A DNA stretch of 64,000 nucleotides, from contig NZ_BMDI01000001.1 in NCBI RefSeq assembly GCF_014635705.1, positions 1,876,008 through 1,940,007 on the forward strand, in the 5' to 3' direction. Below the pieces are notes generated by a model. It was not told where the DNA came from. It searched no databases and worked only from the letters and a program-made list of their open reading frames with translations. The translations under genes were made by a program, and so were the position numbers. This stretch comes from Oxalicibacterium faecigallinarum (GTDB lineage: Bacteria > Pseudomonadota > Gammaproteobacteria > Burkholderiales > Burkholderiaceae_D). Positions 1 to 10,202 of the stretch are shown here, one piece after another. Position 1 is the first letter of the stretch; every line of letters starts with the position of its first letter.

Positions 1-528
1 CAAGGCGCCGGTAAACGTCCAGGCTTCCTCACCGGTATTTGTCACTTGCAAGGCAATCATCAGACGTTGCGGCTCCAGCGTCACTGTCAACTGCACCAGA
101 AAAGCATACGGCCAAATCGAACGCGTGCGCGCGTCATCACGCAGGGAAAAAACCGCCACGCTACGCTCCGCATCGTGATTGACCAGCGACTCCAGCGTCC
201 AGGGCAATGCACGTGCAAAACCATGCTTGAGAATCGCGCCTCGCACCGAGAATTGTGGGAAGCAGATCGGTACACCACCACGGATCGCCTGTGCCAGTGT
301 TGCCGCATCCAGCGCGTCCTCCCGCTTCATGCCTCCTGTTTGAGTGGAAAGATAAAAGCGTTCACGTCCGTCACTGGCGCGCCATGAAATGACCTGTGCA
401 CCCTGACGCGTTACACGCGCCTCGGCCCGCCCACATACCAGCGTCAGACAGGGCAAACCCAATACGTTGTCAAAAAAAGGATCAGACTGGACCACATCGT
501 CATGCAGATTAGTGGGTAGTGAACTCAT
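1..528 (-). CDS. D-hexose-6-phosphate mutarotase (aldose 1-epimerase family), partial
   Basis: The gene begins at ATG 528 and runs off the left edge of the window, so only the first 176 residues are seen. The translated sequence has the mutarotase signature of the YeaD-like family: a GAQVISW stretch near residue 43, then IRGGVPICFPQF and a HGFARALPW segment around residues 82-110. Family members interconvert the alpha and beta anomers of hexose 6-phosphates in the cytoplasm. No strong ribosome binding site is visible. The downstream half with the remaining catalytic residues is outside the window. Family assignment is firm, the exact substrate is not. Confidence 0.85.
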   Translation of the reverse strand, partial: MSSLPTNLHDDVVQSDPFFDNVLGLPCLTLVCGRAEARVTRQGAQVISWRASDGRERFYLSTQTGGMKREDALDAATLAQAIRGGVPICFPQFSVRGAILKHGFARALPWTLESLVNHDAERSVAVFSLRDDARTRSIWPYAFLVQLTVTLEPQRLMIALQVTNTGEEAWTFTGAL

Positions 529-627
529 GTGTCGCTTTCTGAAATAGGTAATTGATCTTGTTTTTACTTCGCGGTTGCGCGCGCAATGTTGCACCAAACG
601 CGCAAGGTAAGGTGTACATCGCTGACA

Positions 628-786
628 TTATCGATGTGAGCCAATACCAACATCGATAACGCCGTACGTTTCTACGCCGGATTTAGCACGCGGCTGATCG
701 GCATATCCGCTACAACCCATCAGTGCGAACACGATAGCAAGCATCCCGGCACGGGCGAACCATCGATTTACGCGCATTTTCATCAT
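628..786 (-). CDS. small exported lipoprotein, 52 aa
   Basis: A 52-residue protein starting with two consecutive ATG codons (786 or 783). It has a basic N-terminus, a hydrophobic run (GMLAIVFALMGC) ending in a lipobox-like LMGC at about residue 25, and a short polar mature part ending YGVIDVGIGSHR. This is a typical signal peptidase II arrangement. Similar tiny lipoproteins with a G-V-I-D-V-G style tail occur in Burkholderiales, from memory. The upstream stretch contains a GGGAC element at about the right distance for a ribosome binding site. Function unknown. Confidence 0.6.
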   Translation of the reverse strand: MMKMRVNRWFARAGMLAIVFALMGCSGYADQPRAKSGVETYGVIDVGIGSHR

Positions 787-1086
787 TCTTTGTCCCAAGA
801 AAGATCAACCTTGGATAGACGCATCTGCACGCACAAAATTCCATACGCAGATGATTGTAAGGTGATTTCAAATACAGCCAGGCGTGGGTGCAACACCATT
901 ACGACTATGAGACAGGTGCGCGACACATCAAGAACCGCCTTATGTCGAAGCAGACCCGGCATTCAGTTCGTTCCTCATTCAGGCTCTTTGCGCAAGTTGC
1001 AAATCAGCAGCACTGCGTGTGCCGCCGCACAGAACGAAAGTCCTACAGGATGGATGATCTAGCCATATTTACGACGGGAGAACCCT
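787..1086. other. intergenic stretch, divergent promoters
   Basis: About 300 bases between the divergent small lipoprotein and DUF3309 genes. Open frames here have no ribosome binding site and no recognisable protein pattern. I see nothing beyond expected promoter space. Confidence 0.4.
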
Positions 1087-1239
1087 ATGTCCACCATCCT
1101 TTTGATTATTCTGATTCTGTTGTTGATTGGAGTCTTGCCTACTTGGGGTCACAGCCGTAACTGGGGTTATGCACCAAGCGGCATCACCGGTATTCTGGTC
1201 ATCGTACTGATCGTGTTGCTGCTTACGGGCCGTATTTAA
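1087..1239 (+). CDS. DUF3309 family membrane peptide, 50 aa
   Basis: A 50-residue protein with two hydrophobic segments (MSTILLIILILLLIGVLPTW and GITGILVIVLIVLLLTGRI) separated by a short polar loop with the HSRNWGYAPSG motif typical of the DUF3309 family, which is widespread in proteobacteria and of unknown function. The start is supported by a GGGAG ribosome binding site a few bases upstream. The gene is followed by a strong intrinsic terminator. Probably an inner-membrane peptide, often linked to envelope stress in family members. Identification rests on the very characteristic length and motif. Confidence 0.85.
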   Translation: MSTILLIILILLLIGVLPTWGHSRNWGYAPSGITGILVIVLIVLLLTGRI

Positions 1240-1252
1240 CACGAGCTGAAGT

Positions 1253-1287
1253 AAAAAAGCGTACATCATCACGATGTACGCTTTTTT
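1253..1287. terminator. bidirectional intrinsic terminator
   Basis: Perfect hairpin with arms GCGTACATC and GATGTACGC, loop ATCAC, flanked by six A on one side and six T on the other. It can end both the DUF3309 transcript (+) and the chemoreceptor/EAL operon (-). Confidence 0.85.
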
Positions 1288-1363
1288 GCGCTGAGATCCA
1301 CCTTTGAAGAAACAATCTACAGGCGCTTTCAACCAGACGAGCAGATGAAGTGCATTTTTCTCG

Positions 1364-3160
1364 TTATCCCAGACTATTCTGCCAAGCCACAAAATCCGCT
1401 GGCATAAGTGGCGGCGAAAACAGATAACCTTGCGCTTCGTCGCACCCCATCTGCTGAAGCACAGCCATGATTTCCGCGCTTTCCACGCCTTCAGCGACGA
1501 CCGTGTAATCGAGCTCGTGCGCCAATCTCAGCATGGCCAGTACTAACGATTTTTGTCTTTCGTCTATCGCAAGATCTTTTACAAAAGAGCGATCAATTTT
1601 TAGAATCTTCGCCGGAAGTTTCTGCAAATATGCAAGGCTGCTATAACCTGTACCGAAATCGTCAATCGCAATTTTTAATCCATGGGCGACCAACTGCTCG
1701 AGAACCAGATTGGCATCCTGTGGATTTGTCATAATCGCGCTCTCGGTTACTTCGAGCTCCAACTCTGATGGATCAACCCCATATCGCTTCAGTACCGCAA
1801 ACAGATGCTGCGCAAATAGTGGCTCCAACAAGTTAGACGCGGAAATGTTCACCGCTATCTGCCAATGCTTTCCTTCCTTACGCCACGTTGCAAGTTGCCT
1901 CACTGCGTTTTCGATGACCCATGCTGTCGTGGCATGGATCATTGCACTGCATTCGACGATCGGCATGAATTCAGCCGGCGATACCGCACCTAGTTCCGGA
2001 TCTGTCCAACGTAATAAGGCTTCTGCACCGACACATTTCTGCGTGGCCAAGTTGACACGTGGCTGATAAACGAGATGCAACCTCTCGGTATTCTCAAGCG
2101 CAATGCCAAATTGATGAAGAAGTTGAAAGCGGCGCCGATAAGCAGCATCTTCCATCGGCGAGTAGGCTTTCACGCGCCCTTCCAACTGGATAGCGTCTTG
2201 CGATGCGCTATGCGCCATACGTAAAACGTCACCATGGTCGCTAAGACCAATCTGAAATCGTGTCGTGCCAAACGTGGCGGTTGTCACGTACCGTGAATCC
2301 ACGCCATATTCGTAATCAGATAGAAACGATTCCAGCGTCGAACGGTAAGCAGCAGCATCAACGTCTCGAGGCGCGAAGAAAACAAATTGTGTGTCGCTGA
2401 TGTGATAAATCGTTCCTTCTGGTTGCAGCATGGCACGCAACATCGATGCGGCACCACGCACCAATGCTTCTACATACTGCGAACCCATCACTCTGGTTGC
2501 GCTGGAGATTTCTTCAGCGCGCGCGATGTTAAGCAGAACGAGATCGGCAAACTGCCCTGGGCGATCTTTTTCAAGATCTTCAAAGTCTTCACGAAACTGA
2601 TTGCGGTTAGGTTGTCCGCTAATTGCATCGATACGACCCAACGCATGCTGTAGTTCGATCTGCGACATCACCAGTGCTGCCAGATCACTAAGCGCTTTGC
2701 TTTCCTCAATAGTGACATCACGCGGTTCATGCCCGAGCACGCACATTGCACCCAAGTTAAAACCATCATCGGTGATCAAAGGGGCGCCGGCGTAAAAGCG
2801 CACACCGGTGGTCGCTAGATGGCTATGCTTAAAGGCATCATCGGCAAGCAAATCACGAATAACCAGTACATTCGAGGTGTCAGCCACTTCAGAGCACGGA
2901 GCAAGATGTCGTGGAATTTGTTGATGCGTCACGCCAACGCGTGATTTAAACCACTGACGGTCTGAATCCGTTAATGACACAGCGGCAATCGGCAGTTTAA
3001 ATATCTGTGCTGCCAGTCGCGTAATACGATCAAATGCTTCGGCCGGCGCACTATCCAGCAAGCCGAGTCTACGCAAGGCGACCAATCGCTGCGATTCAAG
3101 TGTTGAATTATCAGTGTATTCGGAAGTGGCGCGGTCGAGAGGGAGGGCGGTCATCATCAT
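1364..3160 (-). CDS. GAF - degenerate GGDEF - EAL c-di-GMP phosphodiesterase
   Basis: A 598-residue signalling protein. Residues about 25-170 form a GAF domain ([30 protein letters not shown]). Residues about 175-330 resemble a GGDEF domain that has lost the GGDEF signature, so it should not make c-di-GMP. Residues about 345-595 form an EAL domain with the catalytic pattern intact: [37 protein letters not shown] and VAEGVES. It should hydrolyse c-di-GMP in the cytoplasm under control of the GAF input. The start overlaps the stop of the chemoreceptor gene by 4 bp, so the two are translationally coupled. No transmembrane segment is seen. Confidence 0.9.
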   Translation of the reverse strand: MMMTALPLDRATSEYTDNSTLESQRLVALRRLGLLDSAPAEAFDRITRLAAQIFKLPIAAVSLTDSDRQWFKSRVGVTHQQIPRHLAPCSEVADTSNVLVIRDLLADDAFKHSHLATTGVRFYAGAPLITDDGFNLGAMCVLGHEPRDVTIEESKALSDLAALVMSQIELQHALGRIDAISGQPNRNQFREDFEDLEKDRPGQFADLVLLNIARAEEISSATRVMGSQYVEALVRGAASMLRAMLQPEGTIYHISDTQFVFFAPRDVDAAAYRSTLESFLSDYEYGVDSRYVTTATFGTTRFQIGLSDHGDVLRMAHSASQDAIQLEGRVKAYSPMEDAAYRRRFQLLHQFGIALENTERLHLVYQPRVNLATQKCVGAEALLRWTDPELGAVSPAEFMPIVECSAMIHATTAWVIENAVRQLATWRKEGKHWQIAVNISASNLLEPLFAQHLFAVLKRYGVDPSELELEVTESAIMTNPQDANLVLEQLVAHGLKIAIDDFGTGYSSLAYLQKLPAKILKIDRSFVKDLAIDERQKSLVLAMLRLAHELDYTVVAEGVESAEIMAVLQQMGCDEAQGYLFSPPLMPADFVAWQNSLG

Positions 3161-4806
3161 GCTGTACTCAGCAATCTCGTAGGGGACAACATCGGTACGT
3201 CACTTACCACCGAAAATTCCGCACGGCGATGGCCACGCAACGCTTCGTCATGCTGCGCCTCAGACAAGACAAAGGTCTGGACCAGTTGGGACAAGGTGGC
3301 TGCCTGATCGCGTAACGATTGCGCTGCTGCTGCAGCCTCTTCAACCAGGGCTGCATTCTGTTGGGTTGTTTGATCCATCTCTGAAACAGCCTGGCTCACC
3401 GCACCGATACCAACACTTTGGTCCTGACCTGCAACACTGATTTCTCCCACCACTTCTGTGACGCGACGTACGCTGTCGACAACTTCCTTCATCGTCTGAC
3501 CTGCCTGGGCAACCAGCTTGGTTCCAGCGTTGATGTTGCTGACAGAGTCATCGATCAGTGCTTTGATTTCTTTTGCGGCACTTGCGGAACGCTGCGCGAG
3601 ATTACGTACTTCAGTTGCCACAACCGCAAACCCACGTCCCGCTTCGCCCGCTCGCGCTGCTTCCACCGCAGCGTTTAACGCCAAGATATTGGTTTGAAAT
3701 GCAATACCGTCGATCACCGAAATAATCTCGACGATACGACGCGAAGAAGCATCGATGGTACTCATCGTATCGATCACATCGTTAACCATGGCGCCGCCTT
3801 TGCCCGCGACAGTCGATGCGAAGACAGCGAGCGTGTTGGCTTGTTGTGCATTGTCTGCATTTTGACGTACGGTGTCCGTCAGCTTTTGCATCTCCGTACT
3901 GGTTTTTTCCAGAGCAAAGGCTTGCTGCTCCGTGCGCGACGACAAATCTACGTTGCCTTGCGCAATATCTGATGATGAAGACGCAATCATGTCTGTCCCC
4001 ATACGGACTTGGCTGACGATTGTCGCCAGGTTATCGCGCATGGTTTTGATTGCGTGCAGCAGACTTGTTTGATCGTTCGATTTGGTGATGATCTTTGTCG
4101 ATAGATCACCTTGCGCAATCTTTTCCGCAATCGCTACGGCATACGCTGGCTCACCACCCAACTGTTTCAACAGACCGCGCGTAATCAGGACCGCAATGAC
4201 TGCACTCGTCAGTAAGGCGATACCGGCAATGACCAACAGCAACATAATCGATGCATCCAGAATGTGATTGGAAGATTGCGCTGCCTGCATACTTTGCGCC
4301 TCGACGTTTTTGATCACCTTGTCGATGTCTGTCACAATCTGGCGACGCAGAGGGCTGCATTCTTCCACCAGAAATTTGCCAAATCCACTGATATCGTTCG
4401 ACGCCCGATATCGACGCGGACGCTCCAGTTCTTTTGCCATCGTCAGCAGCCCATTACGCGCCTTGGCAAAGTCAGCGTCATCACTAAATGCGTTCGCCGC
4501 CTTGTTGATGGCACTGAGATAGAGGACTTTTTGCTGATCCACAATATCCAGCTCTTTCATGGCACTGGCCTGATCCTGAAAAATGAACGCATTGCGCGCC
4601 GCCAGACCCGTTTGCGCCAGTGCTTCGCGCGCGTCGTACAACGGCGCCAGTTTTTCCTGCTGCAACTGGGTTTGCACCGACACCGCGTTCGAGATCACGG
4701 ACATCCGCGTCAGCGCCACAACAGTCAGCAATAGCATGAGGAGGGTGACTGCACCGAAGCCCAGGCCCAGCTTCTTGCCGATATTGAGATTCCGAAGGAA
4801 CTGCAT
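3157..4806 (-). CDS. methyl-accepting chemotaxis protein
   Basis: A 549-residue chemoreceptor. An N-terminal membrane helix (residues about 10-30) is followed by a periplasmic four-helix-bundle sensor, a second membrane helix near 190-210, a HAMP segment, and a long cytoplasmic signalling coil. The tip sequence [20 protein letters not shown] is the nearly invariant CheA/CheW contact region. It ends without a CheR-docking pentapeptide. The ligand is not predictable. It shares an operon with the downstream EAL phosphodiesterase (4-bp overlap), which suggests joint control of motility and c-di-GMP. Confidence 0.93.
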   Translation of the reverse strand: MQFLRNLNIGKKLGLGFGAVTLLMLLLTVVALTRMSVISNAVSVQTQLQQEKLAPLYDAREALAQTGLAARNAFIFQDQASAMKELDIVDQQKVLYLSAINKAANAFSDDADFAKARNGLLTMAKELERPRRYRASNDISGFGKFLVEECSPLRRQIVTDIDKVIKNVEAQSMQAAQSSNHILDASIMLLLVIAGIALLTSAVIAVLITRGLLKQLGGEPAYAVAIAEKIAQGDLSTKIITKSNDQTSLLHAIKTMRDNLATIVSQVRMGTDMIASSSSDIAQGNVDLSSRTEQQAFALEKTSTEMQKLTDTVRQNADNAQQANTLAVFASTVAGKGGAMVNDVIDTMSTIDASSRRIVEIISVIDGIAFQTNILALNAAVEAARAGEAGRGFAVVATEVRNLAQRSASAAKEIKALIDDSVSNINAGTKLVAQAGQTMKEVVDSVRRVTEVVGEISVAGQDQSVGIGAVSQAVSEMDQTTQQNAALVEEAAAAAQSLRDQAATLSQLVQTFVLSEAQHDEALRGHRRAEFSVVSDVPMLSPTRLLSTA

Positions 4807-5081
4807 GATGAACTTTCCAAATCGATAAACGCATGCGATTCAAGCCCATTTTGGAAGCAGCCGTTGCTTCCTGATGCGTCACCCATACGTAAAAGTGACT
4901 TGCTGCTGTCGTCTTGTCATCTCTGCCGGCACAGAAGGTTAAAAAATGATGAATTTGACGAAAACAGCAAATATGAGCCTATACTAGGCTTTAAATTTCC
5001 ATATGCCAACAAAATAATTGTGATTTCTGGTTAAATCGCGCATACCATAGCGACTTCCGTATCAACCAACGGAGCAACAGC

Positions 5082-5852
5082 ATGACAAAAATGAAAAAAA
5101 CGGACGCAGGAGACGGCGATCCCATTCTGACCACCAGCAGCGCTGCGCGTCTGCTTGGGGTGGCCGTCAGTACCGCGCAGCTCTGGATCGAGAGTGGCGC
5201 GCTGGAATCCTGGAAGACACCGGGCGGCCATCGCCGCGTGCGCCTCAGCGCCATCACGCGTTTGCTGAAGACACGTGCCGATACGGCCAGCGCAGACAGC
5301 ATGGCCAATGCCTTCATCCCGACCAATGTGGAGTTTCTGCCACAATCTGCGCCGCGTTATCCGGTGCCCGGCAACGAAGCTGCACGGTTACTGGCATTGA
5401 ACGCGCTGGATATTGTGGAATCGGCCAACGATCCGGTCTTTGATCGCCTGACCTGGCTGGCCACGCAAGTGACCGACACGCCAATGGCACTGGTGACCAT
5501 GCTGACTGCAAAACGCCAGTGGTTCAAATCACGCATTGGGGTCGATGTGAATGAAACCCCGCGCGAATGGGCCTTCTGCAGTCATGCGATTCTGGACGAC
5601 GATGCCTTCATCGTCGAAGATGCCCATGCCGACCATCGCTTTCGCAATAATCCGCTCGTGACCGGCATGCCGTACATTCGCTTTTATGCCGGCATTCCAC
5701 TCATCGATCGTGACGGCTTTCGGATGGGTACGCTCTGCGTGCTGGATCGCGAACCACGCCGGTTGCGCGAGAAAGAGATTCGCGCACTGCGTGAACTGGC
5801 CGCGATTGCATCGGATGAGTTGAAGCGATTCGATAAGGTACGCGCTGCATAA
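5082..5852 (+). CDS. MerR-type helix-turn-helix plus GAF domain regulator
   Basis: A 256-residue protein. Residues about 15-65 form a MerR/excisionase-like winged helix (TSSAARLLGVAVSTAQLWIE then a TPGGHRRV wing). Residues about 100-250 form a GAF domain of the same subtype as that in the EAL protein 2 kb away (RQWFKSRIGV, CSHAI, RFYAGIPLI, GTLCVLDREPR). A single start at ATG 5082 fits. It probably acts as a DNA-binding sensor. The shared GAF subtype suggests that both proteins respond to a similar signal, which is inference. A strong terminator follows immediately. Confidence 0.82.
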   Translation: MTKMKKTDAGDGDPILTTSSAARLLGVAVSTAQLWIESGALESWKTPGGHRRVRLSAITRLLKTRADTASADSMANAFIPTNVEFLPQSAPRYPVPGNEAARLLALNALDIVESANDPVFDRLTWLATQVTDTPMALVTMLTAKRQWFKSRIGVDVNETPREWAFCSHAILDDDAFIVEDAHADHRFRNNPLVTGMPYIRFYAGIPLIDRDGFRMGTLCVLDREPRRLREKEIRALRELAAIASDELKRFDKVRAA

Positions 5853-5856
5853 AAAC

Positions 5857-5883
5857 AAAACCGGGCTGATGCCCGGTTTTTTC
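5857..5883 (+). terminator. intrinsic terminator
   Basis: Hairpin ACCGGGC-TGAT-GCCCGGT with flanking A and T tracts, 5 bp after the stop of the MerR-GAF gene. Confidence 0.85.
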
Positions 5884-5971
5884 TTGCTGCCGACATCGCT
5901 TGTCTGTTGCATGCCCTATGTCCTGTGTCGCGCTCACCGTGTAAACAGCTACTGCATTGTTATCCGCACCG

Positions 5972-7036
5972 TCACTTGATCCAGCGACAACCGCCGTAAC
6001 TCACATGTGCGGGTTCTTTCGATGCATCCTTGCGCTGTGCGGCACATTCCTGCTCTGCCAGCCTGGCGGCATCCGGCATCAGCTTGCGCAACTTGTCCCA
6101 CTCTGCCGTTTCCCACACGCCGCCAAACCAGAAAGCCGATGTCGGTTTGCTTTGCAGCAGTTCGCGCTCGGCTTTTTTCAGGCTGGATGACGGCACCCTG
6201 GCAATCTGATCCAGCGGATCAACCGAGGTTGTCGCTGAACGCATCAAGGCCAACGGTGCAAAAAAGCGCGCGCGTAAATCATCATTGCGATAACCCGCTT
6301 CTTCCAGCGAGGTCAGCAATACGCGACCGATGTGCTGATTGCCAAACTCGCCACGCATGAGTTCGGATGCATACGTCGCCACGCGCGCCTGATCGGCTTT
6401 TGCCCATTCCTCCAGCCAGTCAACCTTTTTCAGGGCGGCAAACTTGCTTTGTGTTTGCGCGGGTGTCTCGCTCACGTTCTTTTGTCCAGCTCGACGCAAC
6501 ACATGATCTTTCAGCTTCTGATTACCGCTGACTGTTTGGGGCTGCTGTTGCATCCACAGGTAGATGCGTTGATGCGGATCATCGTAATAGGCGTCGGTGA
6601 TCAGCGGCACGATCACGGACGGATCGATCTGCAGAATTGCTTCCACCACCTTGTCGCGCTCGTTGCGATCGTAAAAGCGGCGTTCCTTCACGGCCTGCAA
6701 ACCCAGCTCAACCTGTTTGCTCTTCATGCGCGCATCGCTGGCGGTGGACGGAAAAGCGCGCGTGCCTTCTTCCAGATAACGATAGGCTTCGCCCGCACCA
6801 TCCTTGCGCAGATTGTCGGCATTGCCAATAAGGGTCTGCACCGCAATGTCATCCCATGTGGCGTCGCGTGCCGTCGGCGTAATATCGCGCAGATGCAAGA
6901 CGGCTTCGGCAAATTCCTTGCGGGCGACCAGCGCCTGCAGATCGGCGAGCGTATAGGTTTGCGCCATCGCAAACGGCGACACCAGAGCAAGCATCAACGT
7001 GGCAAGAGCAAGGGGGCGGCACAGCACAGGCTTCAT
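5972..7036 (-). CDS. exported protein of unknown function, about 354 aa
   Basis: The protein begins with a clear Sec signal peptide ending at AMA-QTYTL, so it should be periplasmic or surface-exposed. The mature part is helical and charged, without a motif I can name. An internal region (FAEAVLHLRDITP to FPSTASDARMKSK) looks like short helical repeats of the TPR kind, which is only a guess. I chose ATG 7036 because it opens the signal peptide directly; an in-frame TTG lies three codons upstream. Two cysteines lie near the C-terminus. It appears to be a single-gene transcript. Confidence 0.7.
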   Translation of the reverse strand: MKPVLCRPLALATLMLALVSPFAMAQTYTLADLQALVARKEFAEAVLHLRDITPTARDATWDDIAVQTLIGNADNLRKDGAGEAYRYLEEGTRAFPSTASDARMKSKQVELGLQAVKERRFYDRNERDKVVEAILQIDPSVIVPLITDAYYDDPHQRIYLWMQQQPQTVSGNQKLKDHVLRRAGQKNVSETPAQTQSKFAALKKVDWLEEWAKADQARVATYASELMRGEFGNQHIGRVLLTSLEEAGYRNDDLRARFFAPLALMRSATTSVDPLDQIARVPSSSLKKAERELLQSKPTSAFWFGGVWETAEWDKLRKLMPDAARLAEQECAAQRKDASKEPAHVSYGGCRWIK

Positions 7037-7444
7037 GGTGATCAACCATCAAAAGGGAGATCGCATGATTCTACGCATTGCCACGCAGAACGGGTGCAAT
7101 TCGGCAAATAGTTGCTGGCTCGTATCGGTGCGCAGTGCATTGTCATCCCGTGCATGCGGATGTCTGAGCATTTCCTTTCTCAAGTGAAATGATCTACCCT
7201 ACTGCGCAAAATTTATGCAGCAATCGCACGTAAATCTCATGCTTATGTGGTCTGTCGAACATCCGAATCATGCTCAGCCCTTTAGCTTGTTAACCATACT
7301 TACATCGCAGACTTACATCAAAACCGAAGCAGACTTACCCCGAAGTCGTTGTCCATCATCTGCAGCGATCTTCGCCACGCGCCTCTGCATGAGCAGAGAG
7401 CAATCAGTCCGTGTACCGCAGGACACCACTTCAATGGAGTTGCT
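7037..7444. other. 408-bp intergenic region
   Basis: Holds the divergent promoters of the exported protein (-) and the 144-aa hypothetical protein (+). Short frames here lack ribosome binding sites and recognisable sequence. I see no repeats or RNA structure of note. Confidence 0.4.
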
Positions 7445-7879
7445 ATGGGAACCGTACTTAAAAAATCAATCGAGACCACCACACCAATCACCGGCGACAC
7501 CGTTGCTGAACAGGTCACTACTACCCAACCCGCCTGTACGGAAGGCGACTGGAACAGTTATCTGCGTGCCGTAGCGCAACCCGGCCCACTGGTCGGCCCC
7601 CATGCCGAGGCGGATGCGATGGATTACAAACGCCGTTGCGCAATCGACTATCTGGGCAAGCGCGCCATGTTGCATGGCGGCGTGTGTCGTCGTGGCGCGC
7701 CGCGCATTCTGACGCAACAGTTTTCCGCCAGCCTGGAAAAATCCAATCGCGCCATCCGTTATGCGCGTTATCCGTGGCTGGAACGCCTGATGAAACTGTT
7801 TGCCGAGATCGAGGCACTGCAGGATCAGTTTGCCTCCGACAATGTCATCTCGCTGGTGCAGAAGCCTGTGCAACGTTAG
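7445..7879 (+). CDS. hypothetical protein, 144 aa
   Basis: Starts at ATG 7445, which has a GGAG ribosome binding site. The open frame extends further upstream but that part looks non-coding. The protein is soluble, with a Thr-rich N-terminal tail, then an Arg/Lys-rich region (AMDYKRRCAIDYLGKRAMLHGG) and a C-terminal helix (YPWLERLMKLFAEIEALQD). No domain recognised. It is followed 36 bp later by a small exported protein and then a terminator, so the two probably share a transcript. Confidence 0.65.
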   Translation: MGTVLKKSIETTTPITGDTVAEQVTTTQPACTEGDWNSYLRAVAQPGPLVGPHAEADAMDYKRRCAIDYLGKRAMLHGGVCRRGAPRILTQQFSASLEKSNRAIRYARYPWLERLMKLFAEIEALQDQFASDNVISLVQKPVQR

Positions 7880-7915
7880 CGAGTCGCTCATCACTCAACC
7901 ATTCAGGAGATATCC

Positions 7916-8173
7916 ATGCGCAAGGTGCGTCCTCTTTTACTGGCATCGCTACTGGTCAGCTCGGTGGCACTGGCGCAGTTTGGCAATACATCCAAACCCG
8001 CCACGCCATCGACAGAAAAACTGGAGCCCGGACATGGCAAGCGCGAAGCCGACTTCGTCATGAACAAGGAGAGAGAACGCTTGCGTGCCGAAGCCGCCGA
8101 ACAGCAAGCCGCACAAAATAAAGCGAAAGCATCCGACAAGCCACGCACGCAAAAGACCGACACCAAGCCTTGA
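7916..8173 (+). CDS. small exported protein, 85 aa
   Basis: Strong ribosome binding site (AGGAGA) before ATG 7916. A signal peptide (VRPLLLASLLVSSVALA) is followed by a short, highly charged mature chain rich in Lys, Glu, Ala and Gln (NKERERLRAEAAEQQAAQNK), probably a single helix or disordered tail in the periplasm. No family recognised. It follows the 144-aa gene by 36 bp and precedes a strong terminator. Confidence 0.7.
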   Translation: MRKVRPLLLASLLVSSVALAQFGNTSKPATPSTEKLEPGHGKREADFVMNKERERLRAEAAEQQAAQNKAKASDKPRTQKTDTKP

Positions 8174-8221
8174 GGACCTAAAAGCGCACAAGCACAACGC
8201 AACCTTCGACGCATCAATGAC

Positions 8222-8249
8222 AAAAGCCTCGCATCGCGAGGCTTTTGTT
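8222..8249. terminator. bidirectional intrinsic terminator
   Basis: Perfect hairpin AAAAGCCTCGC-ATC-GCGAGGCTTTT between convergent genes ending at 8173 (+) and 8313 (-). Confidence 0.85.
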
Positions 8250-8312
8250 TGACTACACGATCAACGGTGATCTATTCGACTGCCGTTACGCGCAACGTCT
8301 ATCACGCACGCC

Positions 8313-9425
8313 TTATCGACCTAGCAAACCTGTCACGCCCGTCGTCAGGTTTTGCACCGGTGTCAGCAAGTTCGGTGCGGTGCCGCCACTGGCACCCGTG
8401 CCGGTATGCGTTACATTGACGCCAACCAGAACATTGACGGTCGCATCCACCGTCGCCGTCAGGTTACCGATGCCAACGCTTGGGCTTGGACCATTCAATC
8501 CACCCAGCGTATTCGTCAGGCTGGAAACCAGATTGCTCGACCCTGTGCCGTCTCGATCATTGATCAGGACGCCGGCGGCAGAAACCGTCTGCCCGGTTGA
8601 ACTGATAACCGAACCCAGCCCGGAGCCCAACTCGGATGAGCCGCTGACCGATTGCCCCAGCTGATCGACACCGCCACCAACGCGACCCAGCAAACCATCG
8701 ACCGGCTCATCCAGTCCGGTACGTTCGCCAACCTTTTGCGTCAGCGTCGTCACACGATCCGTCAATGGTGTGATGACATTGCTGCCACTTTGTGTGATCT
8801 GCTCCACACCACCCGATGACAAGCCATTGGTTACGTTTGGTGCCAGGCCGGATACGCCTTCACCCACACGTGTCACCAGACCACCAACCGGCTGCGTCAC
8901 CGGTGCCAGCGGCGTAAGCGATCCGCTACCGACATTGCTCACCAGCGAACCCGTATCCTGCACGGTTTGCCCTGTGCGTTCGATCACGTTACCCGTATTG
9001 GCCACCGTAATGCCCAGCGGATTTTCAACCAAACCGGTCTGGCCAAGTCCGTTGGAAATGCCCTGACCGAGCGTCGTCACGATATTGCCCGCATCATCCA
9101 CTACACGACCCAGATCGGATTGTGTTTGTGCGGGTACGACCGGCAACGTACCATCACCAATCGTTGTACCCAAGGTAGAAACAGCACCGCCTGTGGTGCT
9201 GATGATATTGCCCGCATTATCGGCAACCCGACCGGTTGGTGATGCGCTGGTGCTGGTTACACCACTGCCACCCCCACCGCCGCCGCTTCCGCCACCACCG
9301 GAGCTTCCACCCGAACCACCACCAAGCCCCGCACTGGTTGATCCGCTGCCACTTGCGCAACCGGTCAATGCCATTACCAAAACAATGGCAGAACACTGCG
9401 CAATATCTTTGAATGTCGCTTTCAT
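8313..9425 (-). CDS. Gly/Ser/Thr-rich repetitive lipoprotein (collagen-like annotation group)
   Basis: A 370-residue protein with a lipoprotein signal peptide (IVLVMALTGCASG; lipobox LTGC at about residue 23), a very Gly/Ser-rich linker at residues 25-55, and a long low-complexity body. The body has imperfect repeats of the type GRVADNAGNIISTTGGAV / GRVVDDAGNIVTTLGQGI and ends with LLTPVQNLTTGVTGLLG. Burkholderiales proteins of this sort are often annotated as collagen-like triple-helix proteins, although no regular Gly-X-Y run is present. It is probably an outer-membrane-anchored surface protein. A ribosome binding site AGGAGG precedes the start. Confidence 0.75.
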   Translation of the reverse strand: MKATFKDIAQCSAIVLVMALTGCASGSGSTSAGLGGGSGGSSGGGGSGGGGGGSGVTSTSASPTGRVADNAGNIISTTGGAVSTLGTTIGDGTLPVVPAQTQSDLGRVVDDAGNIVTTLGQGISNGLGQTGLVENPLGITVANTGNVIERTGQTVQDTGSLVSNVGSGSLTPLAPVTQPVGGLVTRVGEGVSGLAPNVTNGLSSGGVEQITQSGSNVITPLTDRVTTLTQKVGERTGLDEPVDGLLGRVGGGVDQLGQSVSGSSELGSGLGSVISSTGQTVSAAGVLINDRDGTGSSNLVSSLTNTLGGLNGPSPSVGIGNLTATVDATVNVLVGVNVTHTGTGASGGTAPNLLTPVQNLTTGVTGLLGR

Positions 9426-9639
9426 TGTTGCCTCCTAATTGGACTTGTTGGGTTGGGGCTGAACTACACCGCACACCCTTAATATAGGTTTTGGCAAAGG
9501 AGAAAAGAAAGACAGACGATGGTGCGAATGTGAGTAGGAATCTCATATCCCATGAATATGGGAAGGCTAAAATTTTTTCCTCAACACAACAAAAATTTCT
9601 CTTATGATCCTCGTTCCATAAAAATAGTTGGGAGAGAAA

Positions 9640-10098
9640 ATGTATAAAAAGTTGTCGTTGGTTGTACTGACGTCCGTGTTATTCACTGGTTGTGCATCGG
9701 TACAAATGGAAAGCAAAGAGGCATCACAAAAAGCAAAAGAATTCGCGAAGCCAAGTGCGGGTAACTCCGGCCTTTATATCTATCGCGACAGCTTTGTCGG
9801 CAAGGCACTCAAGAAGGATATCTGGGTCGATGGCAAGTGCATCGGGGAAAGCGCACCAGACGTTTTCTTCAAGACAGAAGTCGCTGGCAACAAGGATCAC
9901 AAGATCTCTACCGAATCCGAATTCTCACCAAACGATCTTTCGCTCTTCACAGAAGAAGGACGTAACTACTTCATCCGCCAATACATCAAGCTTGGCGCAT
10001 TTGTTGGTGGTGCAGGTCTTGAGTTGATTGAAGAGGAGAAGGGTAAGGCGGCTGTTGCTAAGTTGGATTTGGCGACGCCGGGGACTTGTAGCGAGTAA
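9640..10098 (+). CDS. DUF2846-type lipoprotein
   Basis: Starts at ATG 9640 with a GGGAGAG ribosome binding site. A lipoprotein signal (VVLTSVLFTGCASV; lipobox FTGC) is followed by a beta-rich domain with SGLYIYRDSFVGKALKKDIW and GRNYFIRQYIKLGAFVGGAG, typical of DUF2846 proteins. These are small envelope lipoproteins of unknown function. The gene is the last ordinary chromosomal gene before the restriction-modification cluster. Confidence 0.78.
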   Translation: MYKKLSLVVLTSVLFTGCASVQMESKEASQKAKEFAKPSAGNSGLYIYRDSFVGKALKKDIWVDGKCIGESAPDVFFKTEVAGNKDHKISTESEFSPNDLSLFTEEGRNYFIRQYIKLGAFVGGAGLELIEEEKGKAAVAKLDLATPGTCSE

Positions 10099-10202
10099 AA
10101 TCTGCGACTTTAAGTCGCTTCCAAAAAGACTGTTACTAACCATTTTTTTGCACCGAGGACTACGCGCTGAGTCAAAAATTTACGCTTTAGAGGCGATGAT
10201 TC

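Noticed and set aside
8313-9425. Repetitive region as a tandem-repeat array or phase-variable locus
   Set aside because: The repeats are imperfect and at protein level; the DNA shows no exact tandem unit that would slip.
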